A DNA stretch of 64,000 nucleotides, taken from contig NW_025861879.1 in NCBI RefSeq assembly GCF_002878395.1, positions 116,701 through 180,700 on the forward strand, written 5' to 3'. Numbering within the stretch: the first letter of the stretch is position 1; every line of letters begins with the position of its first letter. This document shows positions 58,668-64,000 of this stretch, one piece after another. Both the position numbers and the translations under genes were made by a program. The DNA is from Capsicum annuum (lineage: Eukaryota > Streptophyta > Magnoliopsida > Solanales > Solanaceae). Below the pieces are notes generated by a model that saw only the letters and a list, made by a program, of their open reading frames with translations, was not told where the DNA came from and did not search any database.

Positions 58668-59200
58668 AATATCGCTCATACCCCATTTCAATTTGAATGT
58701 TAAAAGATATTCAATATTGGTACAATTTCCATCTTTGCAAAAGAATCCATCACTAGTTACTACTATTTAAATAAGTTTATATCAATATAAATGCTTCTAC
58801 CAAGAAACATGTTTTACATAAATTAATTTAGAATATAACTTCACCAAATTATTTCTCTAAAGACTTTAAATAGAAGGGTTAAAAACCTTTTTGAAGCGAT
58901 CAATATTAACTCATTTTATAAGATTTCGTTAATTCTACCAGTAACTTTAAGATAACTAAACATTTTAGTTTTCTAATATATAAAATTATTTTTTGCAACA
59001 AAAATTATGTTGATGAATATTTAATTTTGTATTAATCAATTAGGTATGAATTATGCAGATAAAAATGCAATTTTGAAAAGTTTCACGTAGAATATCTCTA
59101 CACTATCAAAATATTAAATAGTTTTCATAGATTATGGGTTTGTTTTCAAAGTCAAAATTAAATTATAAACACCATCAAAAAGATCTACACTATGTTCTCA
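58668..59200 (+). other. Poorly assigned AT-rich block between RNase H tail and promoter
   Basis: The first 90 bases may match the start of the viral 3' ORF (compare 29450-29560 minus). The rest, about 58760-59200, has no counterpart in the other viral copies and no open frame. It replaces most of the 3' ORF. No boundary signals are seen. Confidence 0.4.
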
Positions 59201-59690
59201 CCCGCGGAAAGAACCCAACAAACCATGTCACTACAGAATAAAGAAGCACAAGACACAACAAATGATGGACCCCATGAAATTCACCAAAAAGATCATGTGA
59301 CTTCAAGACAAAGAAGCACAAATATTCATTTTACAAAAGACAAGGACAGATAAGACAACATGGTGGACCCTCCAAAAGGCAAAAATCCCTTCAAAAATAT
59401 TTTAAAGACACATCTCTTCAAAGTCATCAAAGGTAATAATAACCTATTCGATGGGTATATAGTCATCAACTACCAGACAGGTGTAAGGGAAATAACATGT
59501 ACTAGTATATAAACAGATGTAAAATAGAAAGAGTTTCTAAGATATGAGTGAGCACTTTTGAGGCCTATTTAAGGGATTTCAACTTGTAATAGGAGAGCAT
59601 TCTATAATTTCCACAACTCAGAAACTCTCTACCATCTCCCACATTTTCCATCTCCCTCTGTAATCTCTGTACATTTCCCTAATAAATAAA
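59201..59690 (+). promoter_or_regulatory. EPRV E promoter and polyadenylation signal
   Basis: The block carries repeated AAAGAAGCACAA words (59240 and 59301), a TATA-like TATTTAAG at 59566-59573 and AATAAA at 59681-59686, about 110 bases downstream. In Caulimoviridae the polyadenylation signal lies shortly after the cap site, giving the terminal repeat of pregenomic RNA, and this spacing fits. It is the most complete promoter of the four copies. Confidence 0.75.
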
Positions 59691-60300
59691 TTTTTTTTTG
59701 TAAGTATAAATTTCTCTCTTTCTCTACTATTTTATTTAATTTTTCTTTACATTTATTTTATTCTTATTTTGTTGTTTTAAAGTTAAAATACCTTCAAAGA
59801 TTAAATTATTTTAAACTGTAATTTTGCTCCCCATTTTCCCGACCCGTCCCCTAAATGGTATCAAAGTCAAGTTTTTCAGGAGGGAGTGTGAGAATGAGTA
59901 GGAGTGGCTACAACGTTACTCTGTCCTAGAGGTGGTCGAAATTAGTGTTACTCTTGGAATAATCATTTTCTAGTTAGTAATTACTATTTTCTTCCTCTGT
60001 GTTCTTAGTTTTATTTCTTAAGTTGGGTAGCTGTTTAATAGTGGTTTAGACGTTGGTAAACCTGGAATTTTTAGTTGGATTAGCTCCGAGTATGTGGTAA
60101 AAATAGAGCCGGGCCCAAAAGGTGTTCCTGTCGCCAAGCCTATGGGAATAAAATAAAGAAATTTTAGAAGAAGAAAGTTAGTTATTACTACATTCAAAAA
60201 TAATTATTATCTACATTCAAAAATAATTATTATCGAAGTTACATCTAAAGTAAATTTTAGTCCTAGGATAGTGTTTTCTCTCTCATTTGCAAAAATTCGA
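59691..60300 (+). promoter_or_regulatory. EPRV E leader
   Basis: Untranslated leader between polyadenylation signal and movement protein. It includes a pyrimidine-rich tract (59707-59740) and the primer-binding site at 59856-59868. An in-frame upstream ATG at 60271 extends the movement-protein frame by ten codons. Confidence 0.7.
59856..59868 (+). other. EPRV E primer-binding site
   Basis: TGGTATCAAAGTC differs at two positions from TGGTATCAGAGCC, the initiator-Met-tRNA site that primes minus-strand DNA of Caulimoviridae. Confidence 0.72.
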
Positions 60301-60870
60301 ATGAATACTTCAACCAACCAAAACATAATAAATAGTGTTAATATTTCTGCTATCTCTAGTAAAATTGCTAAAATAGAAAGTGATTTACAAAATTGGAATA
60401 TTTCAAAAGAAAGTTTTAATAGAGTCTATAAAATTGGTCACTTTGATTTCCTAAAAAAATATAATATTAAAACTTCTGAATCTACTATTGCAACTAACAA
60501 AAATATTGAAACTATTAAATTATTAGCAACTGAAGATATTAATAGATATAGAAAAAATTACAAGCTCCTTCACATAGGTCTTGTTTAAGTAGAAATTAAA
60601 ACATTATATAGATTTGGTTTAGATGTTCCTATATGTCTACTTTTAAGAGATAATAGGTTATTAAATCTTGATGATTTATTATTAGCAATATTACAAAGTA
60701 ACCTCGCTAATGGACCGGTATACTTTAATAGTTGTCCTAATTTTTCTATAGATATTAACGATTAAAATATTATGGATACTTTAACTTTAAATGTTAAAAT
60801 GAAAAACATGAATAGTAGGGTAAGTACTAGTGAAATAGCAATAATATATATTGAATATATTATAGATTAA
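60301..60870 (+). pseudogene. EPRV E movement protein (30K type, stops)
   Basis: The N-terminal part is open from 60271 (likely start 60301, by comparison with copy B) to a TAA at 60586-60588, after the LHIGLV word. The same frame continues with LGLDVPI-like words and SNLANGP, then a second TAA at 60763-60765, and ends near 60868. This is the 30K-family movement protein for cell-to-cell spread. Only two stops break it, so it is the least damaged viral gene here, but it is still a pseudogene. Confidence 0.8.
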
Positions 60871-61745
60871 TGGAAACAACCTTAGCCCCTAAGGCTAAAA
60901 TAGATAGTAATAAATGAGCTACCATGTTTATGGAGGCTAATCAAAATCACAATAATATCTTTGTCCCAAAAATGATAAAATAGGATGATGCATTAATAAA
61001 AGAAAATTGGTATTTCGACTACATAATGGAGCCAGAAATAGAAGAAGAAAATTCAAATATTGGACAAGTAGTACAATATCAAGATGGATCTATAGATTTA
61101 AAATTTCTAAGATCACAATCCTTTAATCAAGCATTTTCAAGTAAAAGAATGTCCTTTGCTAGACCTTCAATCTCCAAATCTGTAGAAGAAAGGGAAGTAA
61201 CATTAGAAGATATGGAAAGAAAATTAAAAGGATTTAATTTCGCTAAAACAATTCCCAATGTAGAATATGAATCTACAAATTTAAAACTAAAAATAAATAA
61301 GTACTGCTAGTGAAATGCTAGGAGTAGAGATTCCCTTTGCATGATTAGGTCAGATGTAATATTTAAACCTGACTTTAAATATCTAGATAAATTATGAAAT
61401 AACCCAGAAAATTCTATTAAAAAGGATGGAATAAAAAATATATTCATTAAAAGAAAGATATTCTTTTAGAGAAAAATGGGACAATGATCTGAAATAATTA
61501 AGATGTGATATTGAATTTTTTAAATGGTTTGAAATCATAGGAAAATAGATGATCAAAAGGATTCGTTAAACATTATTGTTAATAAATGGTATACTACTAG
61601 TAATAAAATTATAGAATAAGTAATTCCCCCCCTAGAAGAAATTAGTCTACCAGTAGGATGGTAGAGTTGTTACTGGCTCACCTTTGAAATTAGATATAAT
61701 AGATACTAAAGGTGATCCTACTAATAACGACATAAATTAGATACT
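60871..61745 (+). pseudogene. EPRV E region between movement and coat protein, and coat N-terminus
   Basis: Open piece 61026-61310 (94 residues) begins with an acidic EPEIEEENSN and contains SVEEREVTLEDMERKLKG, homologous to 40175-40525 on the minus strand. The following 61311-61745 matches 14660-14900 and 36500-36814 (minus), with several stops. Ends at an LTR at 61746. Confidence 0.65.
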
Positions 61746-62993
61746 TGTAATATCCCATACAATTTTTTATATTAGTATTTTTAAAAATAAGAGAAAAAAG
61801 GGAAAAGGGAGTGGAAGAACCTGATGGGCCAAGCCCATAAAACTGATGGGCCGTATGACTTAGAATTGGCAAATCTGCCAATGTGAGACAAAACAGAAAA
61901 GGCCAAATGGATTATATAAAATAAAGAGAAGGGAAACACTTTAGCCTATTCTCATAATTTCATGTTCAGGGATCATCGGGCAGCAAAAATAAATAGAAAA
62001 GTTAGTTAAAAGAAGGTGCAAATCCTATTGCTCAACCCTTCGGAAGTTCTGAAAAAGAAATTTTAGCATCTATTTGATTTGAGCTATCATTACCAACATT
62101 GATGGTAAACCTTCTTAGATAAATTTTTCGGATTCCTAGTTTAGGTAAATTATTTGAGGTACCGAAACTTAATTGCTAACGACAAGAATTATAGGTAGCA
62201 AGGTACGGTCTTGGATGCAAGGTTTGATAAATTGAAAGTTACCATGGAACTCTGATGGTTTAGTAATCTAATTTTATCATGGAGTTAACCTAAACAAGAA
62301 AATTAACACTACAATAGATATGATGTGATTATAGGTTTGATCCAAGAAAGTGATATTAATCGTTTGAGGTGACAAGTTTGGTATTTCAACACATATACTG
62401 TGAGTAGTAACCTTCCCATGATTTGTGCTTTTATTGAACTTGCATATCTTATACATGATTTTGATGAAAACAAGAATTACTAAATGCTTGAAATTGCATG
62501 TGGGGCAAGTCTTTTACTTGATATGATATTGAAATTGGGTATTTGAGATATTCATAAGATATATTTGTCGTTACTTGGGATATGATCACTAATCTTATGA
62601 AATTTCTTTAATTATATGAGAAATAAGTATTTTTTACATGTGGTTTATTCAAGTTTAAAAGTAATATAATTTGATATGAACTTTAATTGCTTTGTACTAT
62701 TCTGAAAAATACTTTCATACGAATATCTATTGTTTACAAATAAAGTATAAGTGTGAGTAGACCTTAATTTGAATCCCATAGCTAACAGCAGAATCATTAG
62801 ACATGGTGAACCTTGAATTTATTAATTACTGATAAAATCCTTGCTAGTGGGAAGGTAGAACTAGCATACTGTTATTGATCTCCCTCGACTAGGGACCTTC
62901 TGATATGATATTTGACTATTTTATAAAGGTTCCACTATTATTGGCTTTAATTGATGTAATGCCATACTAATTAGAAAATTAATTCTTGGAAAC
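61746..62993 (+). repeat. LTR (plus), cut by a younger LTR
   Basis: Starts TGTAATATCCC after EPRV E. It is related to the reverse complement of 42460-44487 (shared GGGAAAAAGGG-like and CTAACAGCAGAATCATTA words). The remainder presumably lies beyond the insertion at 62994. Confidence 0.65.
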
Positions 62994-64000
62994 TGTAACA
63001 CCCCGCAAAATTGTCCATGCATTAGCTCATGGTAATATGCTCTTAGAGTTAAATAACTAGAATATTGTCAAAGAGACTTGGTCTTATTTTTGGCTTCCAA
63101 AATGAGTAAAGTTTAAACCATAAATAATTTCCCTTATTACAATTTTTTATAATGTAGGAAATTAAATGAACTTTCCGTCGATATAAGATTCGCCCAATCC
63201 GATACCGGGATAAGAATTTAAGGCTAATTTAATTCCTAATCATAAAACACCATCATTTTGGTGCTTGGCATGTCGTGGAGTAGGCCTATTTAGCAATTGT
63301 CAAATTCTAGTAGCATAGCGCGATTGTAGCGCATCGCACTGAGGTTCCAGGTCCCAACCAGTGGGACAACGCGATGGCTCCGAGTTGCGGTGACCTTAAT
63401 AATTCCCATCATCAATTTTCAGTGAGCCACCGCAATCGTGGCACGTCGTGGTGGTCCATAAAATAGGGCTCCCAATTATATTCTTATTCCATCTCATTTA
63501 GGGTTTATTGGGTATTTTCACCCCCTTATCATCTTAAACACGAGATTTTAATCCCAAATGACCTCATTATTAATATTTTCATCAGAAACCATCAAAAATA
63601 CACCTTAGGGTTTCAAACAAGAAAACCCAAACAACTCAAGATTCAACTATGGATTTTAGAAATTGATTGAAGATTTGGGATCCCCAAGCCGTGGGCATCA
63701 AGAATCATCCTTTAATTTCCTAGATAGAGGTACGTGAGGTTTATCCTAAAAACTACATGGGATTATCAATACTAGAACGTTATTTAAAGATTATCAAGGA
63801 TGAATTTTAAAGGGGTTTTGGAGCTTATGATTTAACTTTCGCATCTTAGGTCTGTTGATGATAGTTTTGTTTTGTTCTTTAGGCCTTTCCCCCTTAAATT
63901 GATTTAAACTTATATAAATATATATGATATTGAATATTTGATTGAGAGCATTATTATTGAAACCCCTCTCTTTGATGGTTAGAGTTGATGAACTTGGTGG
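62994..64000 (+). repeat. LTR (plus), start of a nested element running off the window
   Basis: TGTAACACCCCGC starts at 62994, preceded by GAAAC, a possible target duplication. It contains GCGCGATTGTAGCGCATCGC-type words as in other Gypsy LTRs in this window. No coding is present before the end. Confidence 0.65.

Larger units (their letters stand above)
41970..61745 (+). other. Endogenous pararetrovirus copy E, interrupted by an LTR and a tandem LTR array
   Basis: Plus-strand viral segments 41970-42459, 44493-44910 and 58546-61745. Order: coat-protein C-terminal fragment, RT palm, RNase H, a poorly assigned block, promoter, leader with primer-binding site, movement protein, intermediate region, start of coat protein. 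It therefore runs across the circular origin. It is the only copy with the catalytic RT motif and the best promoter/leader, but it has its own deletion between coat protein and RT at about 42176-42205. Confidence 0.8.

Overview
This 64 kb window is plant nuclear DNA made almost entirely of transposable elements and endogenous pararetrovirus (EPRV). It is AT-rich, I found no cellular gene, and every coding stretch is broken. The evidence is chromoviral Ty3/Gypsy retrotransposons with initiator-Met-tRNA primer sites, an RTE-like plant LINE, and Caulimoviridae-type copies with the order movement protein, coat protein, aspartic protease, RT/RNase H, 3' ORF, promoter/leader. That mix points to a dicot, most probably Solanaceae (inference from general resemblance to EPRVs and LTR families of that family; no search was run).

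Layout. 1-2447: end of a minus-strand Gypsy element (LTR plus chromodomain). 2448-12970: EPRV copy A (+), split by an 8.7 kb Gypsy element (3486-12194, TSD ATATT). 12971-19911: EPRV copy C (-), split by a 4.0 kb LINE (15512-19552, 14-bp TSD). 19912-27769: a minus-strand Gypsy element (F) with a 37-bp minisatellite in its LTRs and a truncated distal LTR. 27770-41969: EPRV copy B (-), preceded by a small inverted copy of the viral leader and split by a nested pair of solo LTRs (31511-36137, with 33343-35810 inside) and a second solo-type LTR (36820-40162). 41970-61745: EPRV copy E (+), split by an LTR at 42460-44487 and by a 13.6 kb tandem array LTR-int-LTR-int-LTR (44916-58540). 61746-64000: an LTR interrupted by another LTR that runs off the window.

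The four EPRV copies are a single cluster in alternating orientation (+,-,-,+), older than everything inserted in it. Because each viral region is present more than once, empty and filled sites can be compared inside the window, and nearly every insertion shows a target-site duplication. The most unusual observation is that copies A and B share one internal deletion that removes the RT core, while copies C and E keep RT sequence. This suggests a deleted, RT-less viral derivative gave rise to more than one insertion. Virus-virus junctions lie in the viral leader, near the polyadenylation signal or primer-binding site. No copy looks able to produce an intact protein.
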